Positions 36,352 to 46,527 are shown, counted from the first letter of the stretch. The stretch: 64,000 nucleotides of DNA from Alloyangia pacifica (GCF_900116195.1 NZ_FOZW01000006.1:1-64000); one strand, 5' to 3'. Notes: generated from the sequence alone by a model not told the origin. A program made the numbers and translations.

Positions 36352-36947
36352 CTTCAATCCCCTGAAATGGTTGCAAAAATCAGCGCTCGCACAGGCCGTC
36401 GGTAACTGTTTGCGACCGTCTTGCTCCGCGCCTCCGCAACACTCGGTGCCGCGTTAGCCGACAGACCAGCGCGACGCCCCAACCAACTTCCGGCACAATC
36501 GAAACCCGCAGACCAGCGAAGGTCTGCGCCAGAGATATTTCTCGGGATCACTCCCGCCGGGCGGGAGCCCTCGCCGCCTTCCGGACGGCCAGAACCCGGC
36601 GTACCTGCCTGCCGCTCAATCGTAGCCCTGCAGCCGAGCGAGTCCGGCGACCGACATCGATTCGCCCCGGACGCTCCAACTCGCGATCTGAAGCAGGCCC
36701 TTCTCTTGGGGAGCGGCGATCTCGGTCCTCTCGATCTATTTTCGGCACCCGGCACTTCGGCAAGGATGCTGCTGATCGTATGCGCCGTCGCAAATCCGAT
36801 GGAGTGAGCCAAGAACATCGCGAGGCCTTTGCCGTCTGGTCACGGTTTCAGGCCAAGCGACGCCAAGCCCCAAGGGGGCGCCGCCGCCCACCTGGGACCT
36901 ACAGGACACGTTCTCAAATGGTGGGCTCACTGCCCTGAGCCCACCAC
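36352..36947. other. ~600-base non-coding or degenerate stretch after tRNA-Thr
   Basis: No convincing gene lies here. Frames of about 130-155 codons are open on both strands (36354-36818 minus, 36421-36807 plus) but neither has a recognisable domain, RBS or codon pattern like its neighbours. Base composition is less GC-rich than the flanking genes. The position directly 3' of a tRNA is where integrated elements often sit, so this may be the relic of one. No intact integrase, repeat of the tRNA end or IS end was seen. Confidence 0.3.
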
Positions 36948-37445
36948 TTACTGGGCTCCGGGATTGGCCGCCTGATCCGGCACGCCGTCATCGGCGAGCG
37001 CGCGGTTTCGGTAACGCCGATCCTCGGTCACGTCCTCGCCGAACCAGTCCGGCGGGGTGAAGGCGCGCGCCGCCTCTACCGTGTCGAACTCAACCTCGAC
37101 CAGCACCAGAGGCGCCAACGCGCCTGCGAAAACATCCAGCTCGAAGGTGACGTCATCCGCCAGAGCGCCGACGTAGCGCGTCTTTTCCACGACCCGCCCG
37201 CCGGTCGCCGGCCAGAGCGCGTCGAACTGCTCGCGGCCGATCTCGATCTCGCGCTCCATCCGCTGAAGCCCGCCCTCGGACTTCAGCGTCAGGAAGAACG
37301 CTCCGCCCTTCTCGCGCAGGCGCAGTTCGACGGAATCGCCTTCGAGCGTCACGTAGCCCTGACGCACCGGCTTGGCCTTCAGCTCCTCGAGCACCGGCAG
37401 CCGGGCAACGAGGAACTTGCGCTCGATCTCCACCCCGCCACTCAT
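36948..37445 (-). CDS. CYTH domain protein (inorganic triphosphatase-like)
   Basis: A 165-aa CYTH protein with an intact ExExK motif at residues 6-10 (VEIERKF) and a typical tunnel fold: LRLREKGGAFFLTLKSEGG, RMEREIEIGREQFDALWPA, and LVLVEVEFDTVEAARAFTPPDWFGEDVTEDRRYRNRAL. Related proteins hydrolyse inorganic tripolyphosphate or nucleoside triphosphates using a divalent metal. It is the last gene of a four-gene operon and overlaps the ParA gene by 4 bases. Confidence 0.92.
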   Translation of the reverse strand: MSGGVEIERKFLVARLPVLEELKAKPVRQGYVTLEGDSVELRLREKGGAFFLTLKSEGGLQRMEREIEIGREQFDALWPATGGRVVEKTRYVGALADDVTFELDVFAGALAPLVLVEVEFDTVEAARAFTPPDWFGEDVTEDRRYRNRALADDGVPDQAANPGAQ

Positions 37446-38194
37446 TTGCCGAACACCCGGGCCACGAGCTCGTCGTGCAGAGCGCCATAGGAGGCACTCG
37501 CCCCGCTGGAGGGTGCCGAGGCCAGCACCGGTGCGCGATGCACGCCCATGCGTTCGACCTCCGAGGCGAAGGGGATCGTTGCCTTCATGAGCCGCTTGCC
37601 GTGTTCGCGGCGCATCTCGTCCATCGTGTCGCCATGCAAGGACTTCACCCCCTGTGCCATCGAAAAGAACCCGTGCAGCTTCTTGGCCGGCAGGTCGTGT
37701 TCACGGAAGAACTCCTTGAGCTGCTCAAAGGTGCGCTGCGAAAGCGTCGTGGGGATCACCGGCACGACAATGGCGTCGGAAGCGCGGAAGACGTTCTCTG
37801 ACAGGGTCGAGATATTGGGCGGGCAATCCAGCAGGATCACGTCGTAATCGCCCTTCACCGCCTTCAGCGCCTTCTTCAGCCGCGAGCGCGAGTTGCGCAT
37901 CCGCGCAAGGAAGATGTCGAAGTCGCGGAACGTCATATTGGCGGGCAGGATGTCGAGATTGTCGAAGTCGCTGCCCCGGATCGCCTTGGTGAAGCGCTCC
38001 ACATCCTCGAAGAAGCGCGTGTCCGTCAGCTTTTTCGACGGCTTCACCCGGAAGTAGAAGCCCGAGGCCCCCTGCGGGTCGAGGTCGCACAGCAGCACGC
38101 GCCGCCCGCCCTGCGCCAGCGCATAGGCGAGGTTGACCGAGGTCGCGGTCTTCCCCACGCCACCCTTGTTGGAATAGCAGGCGATGATCTTCAT
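37442..38194 (-). CDS. ParA/MinD-like ATPase in the CHAD-CYTH operon
   Basis: A 250-aa ParA-superfamily ATPase without an N-terminal DNA-binding extension. The deviant Walker A is KGGVGKT at 10-16, with the signature Lys10. LLCDLDPQGASGFYF follows, and VILLDCPPNISTLSENVF is the Walker B region. VVPVIPTTLSQRTFEQLKEFF follows. Small ParA-type ATPases partition plasmids or position cargo such as carboxysomes, chemotaxis clusters and flagella. It is coupled by ATGA overlaps to the CHAD gene before it and the CYTH gene after it. No ParB and no replication genes are nearby, so it is not a chromosome or plasmid parA. Confidence 0.92.
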   Translation of the reverse strand: MKIIACYSNKGGVGKTATSVNLAYALAQGGRRVLLCDLDPQGASGFYFRVKPSKKLTDTRFFEDVERFTKAIRGSDFDNLDILPANMTFRDFDIFLARMRNSRSRLKKALKAVKGDYDVILLDCPPNISTLSENVFRASDAIVVPVIPTTLSQRTFEQLKEFFREHDLPAKKLHGFFSMAQGVKSLHGDTMDEMRREHGKRLMKATIPFASEVERMGVHRAPVLASAPSSGASASYGALHDELVARVFGK

Positions 38195-39711
38195 TCTTTT
38201 CCCCCGTGGAACAGGTCGCGGAACGTCTGGCGGGTCTCTGCGCTGTTGAAGGCGGCGAAGCTGTCCACCACCCGCGCGCGTTCGGCCAACTGGCGGCCAT
38301 GCAGCACGACGATCAGCGCGCCGACGCTCTGCGCCGCCTGAAGATTGCCCGGCTCCGCCCCGTCGAGTCCCCCGAGGAAGGCCTGCAGGCTCTCCTGCTG
38401 CACCGAGTAATCGTTGAACAGGCCAAGGTTGTCCTGCAGCTTCTTCAGCGGCTTGATCAGCCGCTTGAAGGGCCCGTCCGGGAAGAGCGGTGCGAAGAAC
38501 TCCATCAGGTAGCGCAATTTCTTGCAGTGGATGCGCAGCTCGTGGACCTCGTGGTCGGGCGTTTCCGCGTCGATGGCTTCGGCAATGGTGCAGATCTTGC
38601 GGTAGCGTTTCCAGATCAGCCTGCAGGCAAAGTCGTAGGCCGGCTTGTCCGCCTTGCCACCGCGCGCCAGCTTCCTGCGCTTGTCGAAGAGCTTGCAGAG
38701 CGCCGCGATCTCCTTGCGGTAGGCGGCGCTGCGCAGGTGCCGCGCGAGCGCCTGCTGTTCGGCGGCCCGCTGCTCGGCGAAGAGCGCGAACATGCGATCG
38801 AGCCCCACGTGCAGGCTGTCCGGCACCAGCGCATAGAATGCGTCCTTCTCGAGCAGGTAGACATCGAGATCGCGGAGCCGCCCGGTTGCCGCCATGAGGT
38901 CGGAAAATCGCCCCTTCAGCTCGATGGTCTGCTCAGCACCGTAGACATCCTTGAAGAGACTCAGCACCGAGCGGACCTTGCGCAGGGCAATACGGTAGTC
39001 ATGCAGGAACTCGGTGTCGTCATCGGCGATCACCCCGGCTTCGTTGGCACGCGCCACCGGCAGATAAGCCGCGATGATGTCGCAGGCGGCGTCGAAGGCC
39101 TTGGTCTCGCGATCCAGCGGCACCACCGGCTTGGGTGTGTAGTCCGCAAGGTCCGGGAAGAGCTGCGTATAGGCCGTGTCATCCCCGAAGGCCTTCCCCC
39201 CCGCCGCCCCGATCATCTCCCGCAGCCGCGCCAGCGCCTTGTCGTAGCCGCGCAACCCTTGGAGTTGCACGATGGTGAGCGCGCCCCCTTCGGTGGCATC
39301 CAGATGAAGCAGCACCGCCCGGGCCCGTGTCTTTTGCTCGTCGTCCAGCAGCGACAGCGTTCCGCGGCGCAAATGGCCCGCCCCCACCGGCAGCAGGCAG
39401 CGCAGCGGCGACAGACCGCCAAGCGCCGCCTTCACCGGCCCCTCGGGGAAGTCCGCGACGAAGCGGGTGCCTCCCACATCCGGCTGCGCGGCGGAGCCCG
39501 ATCCGGGGCTGAGCACCTCTGCCCCGCCCTCCAGTTCGATCAGCATCCTGCCCGTGGTCCGCAATTCCCGGTCGAAGGTGTCGCGCACCTGGAACGGGCT
39601 GACGCCCTCCTGCCAGGTGATCACCGGGACAAGCCCGCCGGCTGGCGCATCGGACAGGCCCTCCAGAGCCGCCGCCGACATGAAATAGAGCTTCGTGTCG
39701 TCCGGGATCAT
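38191..39711 (-). CDS. CHAD domain protein with degenerate CYTH-like N-terminus
   Basis: A 506-aa protein. The C-terminal ~300 residues are a CHAD domain: conserved-histidine helices FLHDYRIALRKVRSVLSLF and VHELRIHCKKLRYLMEFF, plus the LKKLQDNLGLFNDYSV end. CHAD domains bind polyphosphate and localise to polyphosphate granules in several bacteria. The N-terminal ~200 residues resemble a worn CYTH domain (DTFDRELRTTGRMLIELEGG at 44-63), but the ExExK metal motif is not intact (PDDTK at 3-7). CYTH-CHAD fusions are known (E. coli YgiF). The start at MIPDDTK overlaps the RHH gene stop by 4 bases. Confidence 0.9.
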   Translation of the reverse strand: MIPDDTKLYFMSAAALEGLSDAPAGGLVPVITWQEGVSPFQVRDTFDRELRTTGRMLIELEGGAEVLSPGSGSAAQPDVGGTRFVADFPEGPVKAALGGLSPLRCLLPVGAGHLRRGTLSLLDDEQKTRARAVLLHLDATEGGALTIVQLQGLRGYDKALARLREMIGAAGGKAFGDDTAYTQLFPDLADYTPKPVVPLDRETKAFDAACDIIAAYLPVARANEAGVIADDDTEFLHDYRIALRKVRSVLSLFKDVYGAEQTIELKGRFSDLMAATGRLRDLDVYLLEKDAFYALVPDSLHVGLDRMFALFAEQRAAEQQALARHLRSAAYRKEIAALCKLFDKRRKLARGGKADKPAYDFACRLIWKRYRKICTIAEAIDAETPDHEVHELRIHCKKLRYLMEFFAPLFPDGPFKRLIKPLKKLQDNLGLFNDYSVQQESLQAFLGGLDGAEPGNLQAAQSVGALIVVLHGRQLAERARVVDSFAAFNSAETRQTFRDLFHGGKE

Positions 39712-39905
39712 TTCGCCTTCTTCCTGCTCGTTTTCAGGTAGCCCTCGATCAGTGTCTCGACGATCTTCTGCACGCTCGTGTCTTCCTCGATCGCGCGCAT
39801 CTTGAGCGCTTTCAGCGTCTTGCCGCTCAGCCGCAGCGAGGTGTTCTTCTTCTCGTCTCCGGCGTCCCTCGAACTCTTGGCCGCGGACAGTTTGACTTTC
39901 GGCAT
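39708..39905 (-). CDS. small ribbon-helix-helix (RHH) protein
   Basis: A 65-aa protein with a basic flexible N-terminal tail (MPKVKLSAAKSSRDAGDEKK). An Arc/CopG-type ribbon-helix-helix follows: TSLRLSGKTLKALKMRAIEEDTSV, then QKIVETLIEGYL. Such dimers bind short inverted DNA repeats; ParG-type members also pair with ParA ATPases. The ATG giving MPKVKL is preferred to one six codons earlier. It is the first gene of the RHH-CHAD-ParA-CYTH operon and overlaps the CHAD gene by 4 bases. A 20-base near-palindrome 20 bases upstream of the start is its likely target. Confidence 0.8.
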   Translation of the reverse strand: MPKVKLSAAKSSRDAGDEKKNTSLRLSGKTLKALKMRAIEEDTSVQKIVETLIEGYLKTSRKKAK

Positions 39906-39925
39906 TTCGGCCACCCATCTCAAAA

Positions 39926-39945
39926 AGTGACGTCATGATGTCACT
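39926..39945. promoter_or_regulatory. near-perfect 20-base inverted repeat, probable RHH operator
   Basis: AGTGACGTCATGATGTCACT differs from its own reverse complement at only one symmetric pair. It contains two TGAC/TGAT-GTCA half-sites. On the minus strand it directly follows a consensus TTGACA (39945-39950) and would fill the spacer to a weak -10 (CTTTTT), so a bound protein would block the operon promoter. Confidence 0.6.
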
Positions 39946-40090
39946 GTCAACCACCGGCTGCAACTTGGTTTCCTGTGATAAAACGGCAACCTGCACGATG
40001 ACCTGTGCATGTCCGAACAGGCCCCGACTGATGACACCCACAAAAGGAGTGACTAGATAGCCCGCATGGTTGTCAAAGGAGATGCATACC

Positions 40091-40372
40091 ATGCGGAACC
40101 TTGTGATTCTCGGGCTGGTGCTTGCCGCCGCCACGCCCGTCTCCGCACAAAGTGACAAGGCGGCACGCTGCGAGACCTCCGCGAAGGTGGTCATGGAAGC
40201 GGTGCAGGCGCGTAAGGACGGAATTCCTCTCAAGCGCACCGAGCGCGAGCTGCGCCGGGCGCTGGACCGCGACGCCGGCTCGATGCTGGCGCAATGGATC
40301 TACGGCCTGCCCGAAGACCAGCTGACCCTCGATGTGGGTCGCAGCTGGGAGCAGCAATGCCTCACGCAGTGA
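40091..40372 (+). CDS. small secreted protein, 93 aa
   Basis: A 93-aa protein with a clear signal peptide (MRNLVILGLVLAAATPVSAQ) and a helical mature part containing two cysteines (CETSAKVVMEAVQARKDG and QQCLTQ at the end). I do not recognise a family. AAAGGAG stands 9 bases before this ATG, which decides it over the ATG at 40082 and the TTG at 40070. It is divergent from the RHH operon, so both share the 39906-40090 promoter region. Confidence 0.72.
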   Translation: MRNLVILGLVLAAATPVSAQSDKAARCETSAKVVMEAVQARKDGIPLKRTERELRRALDRDAGSMLAQWIYGLPEDQLTLDVGRSWEQQCLTQ

Positions 40373-40430
40373 TTGCGGGCTGACCTCGCGGTGACGGTGG
40401 GGGCCGAAATCGGCCCTCACGTCGCCCTTC

Positions 40431-40471
40431 CGGATGGCGGCGGCTTCGAGTATTTGTCGGAAAGATGAAAG
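40431..40471 (+). repeat. partial copy of the dispersed intergenic repeat
   Basis: CGGCTTCGAGTATTTGTCGG followed by AAAGATGAAAGC resembles the GGCGTATTTGGAAAGAGAAG end of copy 2 (30205-30264). The GC-rich half is missing. It lies just upstream of dnaG. Confidence 0.35.
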
Positions 40472-40522
40472 CCTAGGCCGGGGCGCATGGACTCGGCCCC
40501 AATGTCCATTGATACTCCGAGC

Positions 40523-42532
40523 ATGAGTCTTCCACCCGGTTTCCTCGACGAGCTGCGCACGCGCACGAGCCTTTCGCAGGTCGTGGGCCGCAAGGTCATG
40601 TGGGACACCCGGAAATCGAACCAGGGCAAAGGCGACATGTGGGCGCCCTGCCCGTTCCATCAGGAAAAGTCCGCCTCCTTCCACGTGGATGACCGCAAGG
40701 GTTTCTACTACTGCTTCGGCTGCCACGCGAAAGGGGACGCGATCTCCTTCGTCTGCGAGTCGGAGAACGTCGGCTTCATGGAGGCGGTCGAGATTCTCGC
40801 CCGCGAGGCCGGGATGCCGATGCCGGCGCGCGACCCGCAGGCGGCGCAGAAGGCCGACCGCCGCAGCCAGCTCTCCGAGGTGATGGAGCAGGCGCTGCGA
40901 TTCTTCCGGATGCAGCTGCGCACCGGCGCAGCCTCCGAGGCGCGCGGCTACCTCGAACGCCGCGGCCTGAAGCAGGAGGTCCAGGACCGCTTCGAGCTGG
41001 GCTTCGCCCCCGCCGGCTGGCAGAACCTCTGGGAGCACCTGCGCGGACAGGGCGTGGCCGAGGAACTTATCCTCGCCGCCGGGCTCGCCAAGCCCTCGGA
41101 CAAGGGCCGCGCACCCTATGACGTCTTCCGCAACCGCATCATGTTCCCGATCCGCGACGGACGCGGCCGCGCCATCGCCTTCGGCGGGCGCGCGATGGAC
41201 CCGCGCGACAATGCGAAATACCTCAACTCGCCAGAGACCGAACTCTTCGACAAGGGCCGCAACCTCTACAACCATGCGCCCGCGCGCGAGGCGGCAGGCA
41301 AGGGCCAGCCGCTGATCGTCGCCGAGGGCTACATGGACGTGATCGCGCTCAGCGAAGCGGGGTTCGAGGCCTCGGTAGCGCCGCTCGGCACGGCGGTGAC
41401 CGAACACCAGATCGCGCTGCTGTGGCGCATCGCCGACGAGCCGGTGATCGCGCTCGACGGTGACAAGGCGGGGCTGCGCGCCGCCTACCGGGTGATCGAC
41501 ACCGCCCTGCCGCTGCTGGTGCCCGGCAAGGGCCTGCGCTTTGCCCTCATGCCCGAGGGGCAGGATCCCGACGACCTGCTGCGCGCGAAGGGACCGCAGG
41601 CGGTAAAGGCGGTGCTCGACCAGGCGCTGCCCATGGTACAGCTGCTCTGGCGACGCGAGACCGAGGGCAAGGTCTTTGACAGCCCCGAGCGCAAGGCAGC
41701 CCTGGACGCCACTCTGCGAGACGTGATCAAGCGCATCCAGCACCCCGACCTGCGGCACCACTACGGCGACGAAATCAAGGACCTGCGCTGGCAGCTCTTC
41801 CGCGGCCGCCGCGCCGGCACTTCCGGCAGCGGGTCCAGCGGCGGGTTCTCCGGTGGCTCAAGCCAGTACAGCCCCTTCCGCAGCGGCAAGCGCACGCAGA
41901 AATGGGGGCAGGCCGTTCCCATCGCACCGAGCGCCGCGGCCAAGTCCTCGTTGCTGGTCGCCGCTGGCGAGGCCGCCGAGACGCGGCTGCGCGAGGATGT
42001 CATCCTTGCGGTGCTGCTGCGCTATCCCGCGCTCATGGCCGAATTCGAGACCCCGCTGGAGTCCCTGCCCTGCGAAGACCCCTCGCACGCGGCGCTTCGC
42101 AGCCTGCTGCTGTCGGGAATCACCGACGACCCCGAGACGCTGCAAGACGAGGCGATGCAGAGAATCGGACCAGAGGCCCTTGATTCCCTCCTCGCGGCAC
42201 GCCATGTGGCTGTCGTACCCTGCCTGCGACATTTCGGTGACACCGAGCTCGCCCGCCTGACGGTGGCCGAGGAATTCGCAAAGATTGCCGCTCAGGCCGG
42301 GCTCGTGGCCGAACTCGCCGAGGCGCTGGAAGACATGGAAAGCCTTGCCGACGAAGCGCTTACCTGGCGACTGGGGCAAGCAGCGCAGGCACGCAACCAA
42401 GCGGTCATGAACCGTTCGGAGGATGACGTGGAATTCGACGTGGGCGCGAACGGCGCACGAATGGACAAAGAAGAACGCAGCGCCTTCGACGCGCTGCTGC
42501 AGCAGATTCGCTTTTCCAAGGGTCAGAACTAG
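40523..42532 (+). CDS. dnaG: DNA primase
   Basis: DnaG (669 aa) makes RNA primers at the replication fork. The N-terminal CHC2 zinc finger is visible as CPFHQEKSASF then YYCFGCHAKGD. The TOPRIM core follows with VAEGYMDVIALSEAGFEASV and ALDGDKAGLRAAYRV. The C-terminal helicase-binding part is from about residue 450. The start MSLPPGFLDELRTR matches alphaproteobacterial primases; two ATGs just upstream give non-conserved additions. It is followed by rpoD, the usual macromolecular-synthesis arrangement. Confidence 0.97.
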   Translation: MSLPPGFLDELRTRTSLSQVVGRKVMWDTRKSNQGKGDMWAPCPFHQEKSASFHVDDRKGFYYCFGCHAKGDAISFVCESENVGFMEAVEILAREAGMPMPARDPQAAQKADRRSQLSEVMEQALRFFRMQLRTGAASEARGYLERRGLKQEVQDRFELGFAPAGWQNLWEHLRGQGVAEELILAAGLAKPSDKGRAPYDVFRNRIMFPIRDGRGRAIAFGGRAMDPRDNAKYLNSPETELFDKGRNLYNHAPAREAAGKGQPLIVAEGYMDVIALSEAGFEASVAPLGTAVTEHQIALLWRIADEPVIALDGDKAGLRAAYRVIDTALPLLVPGKGLRFALMPEGQDPDDLLRAKGPQAVKAVLDQALPMVQLLWRRETEGKVFDSPERKAALDATLRDVIKRIQHPDLRHHYGDEIKDLRWQLFRGRRAGTSGSGSSGGFSGGSSQYSPFRSGKRTQKWGQAVPIAPSAAAKSSLLVAAGEAAETRLREDVILAVLLRYPALMAEFETPLESLPCEDPSHAALRSLLLSGITDDPETLQDEAMQRIGPEALDSLLAARHVAVVPCLRHFGDTELARLTVAEEFAKIAAQAGLVAELAEALEDMESLADEALTWRLGQAAQARNQAVMNRSEDDVEFDVGANGARMDKEERSAFDALLQQIRFSKGQN

Positions 42533-42673
42533 ATGGCCATTTAGGGAAACTGGAGGAAAAACCGGTAGACGGGTGGCCGAATCAAACGATTCCCCCCATG
42601 ATTCGCAAAATCGAATCACTTCACTTGCGCGAGTGCCGGCCAGAACCGGCCCCTCCCTTTGACGGAGCACTTC

Positions 42674-44671
<1,998 letters not shown>

Positions 44672-44687
44672 TCGCGGAGGAACGTCC

Positions 44688-44975
44688 ATGTCCTTCTGGT
44701 CGCGCCTCTTCGGTGGCGGAAGCTCCGACACCGCCAAGGCCCAGCCGCAGGTGGAAGCCATCGAGTACAATGGCTTCCGCATCTTCCCCGAACCGCAGCC
44801 CGCGGACGGTCAGTTCCGCATCGCCGCCCGCATCGAGGGCGAGGTGAACGGCGAGACCAAGGTGCACGAGCTGATCCGGGCCGATGTCATCCGCGATCAC
44901 GGCGAAGCCGTGGAGGCGTCGCTGCGCAAGGCCAAGCAGATGATCGATGAACAAGGCGCTCGGCTCTTCGGCTGA
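44688..44975 (+). CDS. HlyU family protein
   Basis: A 95-aa HlyU-family protein (the PF10115-type family named after a Vibrio haemolysin regulator, but distinct from the ArsR-type HlyU). It shows MSFWSRLFGGG, IEYNGFRIFPEPQPADGQFRIAARIEG and EASLRKAKQMIDEQGARLFG. The function in Rhodobacterales is unknown. It starts 16 bases after rpoD and is probably cotranscribed. A strong terminator follows. Confidence 0.88.
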   Translation: MSFWSRLFGGGSSDTAKAQPQVEAIEYNGFRIFPEPQPADGQFRIAARIEGEVNGETKVHELIRADVIRDHGEAVEASLRKAKQMIDEQGARLFG

Positions 44976-45000
44976 AGGTCCTTGATTTCGAGATGGAGAA

Positions 45001-45029
45001 CGCCGCCCCCCGGGGCGGCGTTTTTCTTT
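45001..45029 (+). terminator. terminator after rpoD-hlyU
   Basis: A 9-bp perfect stem (CGCCGCCCC, 45001-45009; GGGGCGGCG, 45012-45020) is followed by TTTTTCTTTG. It separates the rpoD transcript from the convergent dedA gene, which stops at 45036. Confidence 0.92.
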
Positions 45030-45035
45030 GCGACC

Positions 45036-45599
45036 CTAGCGCTCCAGGTCCCGCCGCATTCGCCACAGACGGTGGCCGAGGAACAGCGCGACCAGCAACA
45101 CCGGCAGGGCCAGCAGCAGCTCGGTGCGATCGACGTGCCCCCAGATGCGGTGCACCAGCGTGCCGATGCCATGGCCGATCACCACCATCACCACGGCCCA
45201 GACCAGCGCCGACAGGCAGGTGACCGGCAGGTAGAGCGCCAACCGCAGGCGCGCGCTCGTGGCCAGCAGTACAGGCGTCACCGTCCGCATTCCGGGCAGG
45301 AAGCGGAACACCGCGGCCAGCAGCGCCGGCCGCCCGAGAAACTTCCGCGCCATGCCCTGCGACACGGGATGGCCGAGGATGCGCAGCACCCGCGGATGAT
45401 CCCGGTAGCCCCGCGCCAGCAGGAAGATTCCGACGTCGGCGCTCCAGCCCCCGGCCCAGGCGGCCGCCAGGGTGGGCCAGAGCGGCAGCAGCTGGTGATG
45501 CGCCAGAAGCCCCGAGGTGATCGCCACGGTGTCACCCTCCAGGGCGCAACCGAGGAAGACGACGATCAGCCCGTACTTGGCAATCAGCGCATCGATCAT
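45036..45599 (-). CDS. DedA family membrane protein
   Basis: A 187-aa DedA/SNARE-associated family protein with about four to five hydrophobic segments. It has the FLGCALEGDTVAITSGLLAH motif near the N-terminus and the diagnostic FRFLPGMRTVTPVLLATSA segment around residues 100-120. DedA proteins are linked to phospholipid flipping (undecaprenyl phosphate and phosphatidylethanolamine) across the inner membrane. It follows the epimerase gene by 16 bases on the same strand and is probably cotranscribed. Confidence 0.9.
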   Translation of the reverse strand: MIDALIAKYGLIVVFLGCALEGDTVAITSGLLAHHQLLPLWPTLAAAWAGGWSADVGIFLLARGYRDHPRVLRILGHPVSQGMARKFLGRPALLAAVFRFLPGMRTVTPVLLATSARLRLALYLPVTCLSALVWAVVMVVIGHGIGTLVHRIWGHVDRTELLLALPVLLVALFLGHRLWRMRRDLER

Positions 45600-45615
45600 C
45601 TGCGCCCCGCCCTAC

Positions 45616-46527
45616 TCATATCCCGTAGTCCGCGACCATGCGTGCCAGACCGTCATCGAGCGAGACCTGCGGTGCCCAGTCCAGCACCCGGCGGGCGCGC
45701 GAAATGTCGAGCACGCTCGATTTGACCTCCAGCGCCGAGGCCTCGCTGACGAGATTGAGCTGCCGGCCCGTCGCCGCCTCCAGCCGCGCGATCAGCGCGG
45801 TGAGAGAACAGCCCTCCCCCGCGCCGAGGTTCAGCCGCGTCACCGGTCCCGGAAGCGGTGTGCGAACCACCCGCTCGACGGCATCGCAGAAGTCGTCCAT
45901 GTGCAGGTAGTCGCGCGAGGTCTCGCCGCTGCCGTAGACGGTGAAGGGCGCGCCGCTGGCCAGCGCATCCAGCAGCAGCCGCATTACACCGCGCTCGCGA
46001 CGCGGCATTGCGGTGCCATAGGGGTTGCCCAGCCGCAGGATGGACAGCCGGAAGCCGTGCTGCGCCGCGAGCAGCAACAGCGCGTTCTCCACCTCAAGCT
46101 TGTGCAGCGCGTAGTAGCCCTTGGGCTGCGGCTCGCGGGTCTCCGAGATCGGCAGCTCGTCGGTGTCACCGTAAACTGCCGCCGTCGAGAGGTAGACGAA
46201 ATGCCCGCGCCAGCCGCGTGCCACAAGCGCCTCGACAAACTCCGTCTGCGGCGCGGTGACCTCCTGCATGAGCGCGGCCACCGAGCCGAAGCGGCGGCGC
46301 GCATCCGACAGGCCGGCGCAATGCACGATGGTCGCGCCCGCGTCGCCCGGTGCCAGCCACCCCGGGTGCAGCGCGTCGCTGACCCGCACATGTGGCAGGG
46401 CCGGGGTACCGTCGGGCAGCGCGCTGCGCGAGATGCCGGTGACCGCGTGACCCGCCCCATTCAGATGCCGCAGGATCTCGAAGCCGAGAATGCCGGCGCA
46501 TCCGGTCACGTAGGTCTGCGTCGCCAT
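45616..46527 (-). CDS. NAD-dependent epimerase/dehydratase
   Basis: A 303-aa extended short-chain dehydrogenase/reductase (SDR). The Rossmann motif is GCAGILGFE near the N-terminus, and the catalytic Ser-Tyr-Lys set is visible in VYLSTAAVYGD and YYALHKLEVENALL. RLGNPYGTAMPRRERGVMRLLL and FTVYGSGETSRDYLHMDDFCDA are typical sugar-nucleotide epimerase segments. It probably acts on a nucleotide sugar for surface polysaccharide; the exact substrate is unknown. The start giving MATQTYVTG places the Rossmann motif right. Confidence 0.9.
   Translation of the reverse strand: MATQTYVTGCAGILGFEILRHLNGAGHAVTGISRSALPDGTPALPHVRVSDALHPGWLAPGDAGATIVHCAGLSDARRRFGSVAALMQEVTAPQTEFVEALVARGWRGHFVYLSTAAVYGDTDELPISETREPQPKGYYALHKLEVENALLLLAAQHGFRLSILRLGNPYGTAMPRRERGVMRLLLDALASGAPFTVYGSGETSRDYLHMDDFCDAVERVVRTPLPGPVTRLNLGAGEGCSLTALIARLEAATGRQLNLVSEASALEVKSSVLDISRARRVLDWAPQVSLDDGLARMVADYGI

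Noticed and set aside
37442-38194. ParA-type gene as plasmid or chromosome partition parA
   Set aside because: No parB, parS cluster, rep gene or mobile genes are nearby; it is locked by overlaps into an operon with CHAD and CYTH genes, and the neighbours (dnaG, rpoD, murA) are chromosomal core genes.
42635-42652. Hairpin GCCGGCCAGAACCGGC between dnaG and rpoD as a terminator
   Set aside because: Only five base pairs and no proper U-tract; too weak to call.
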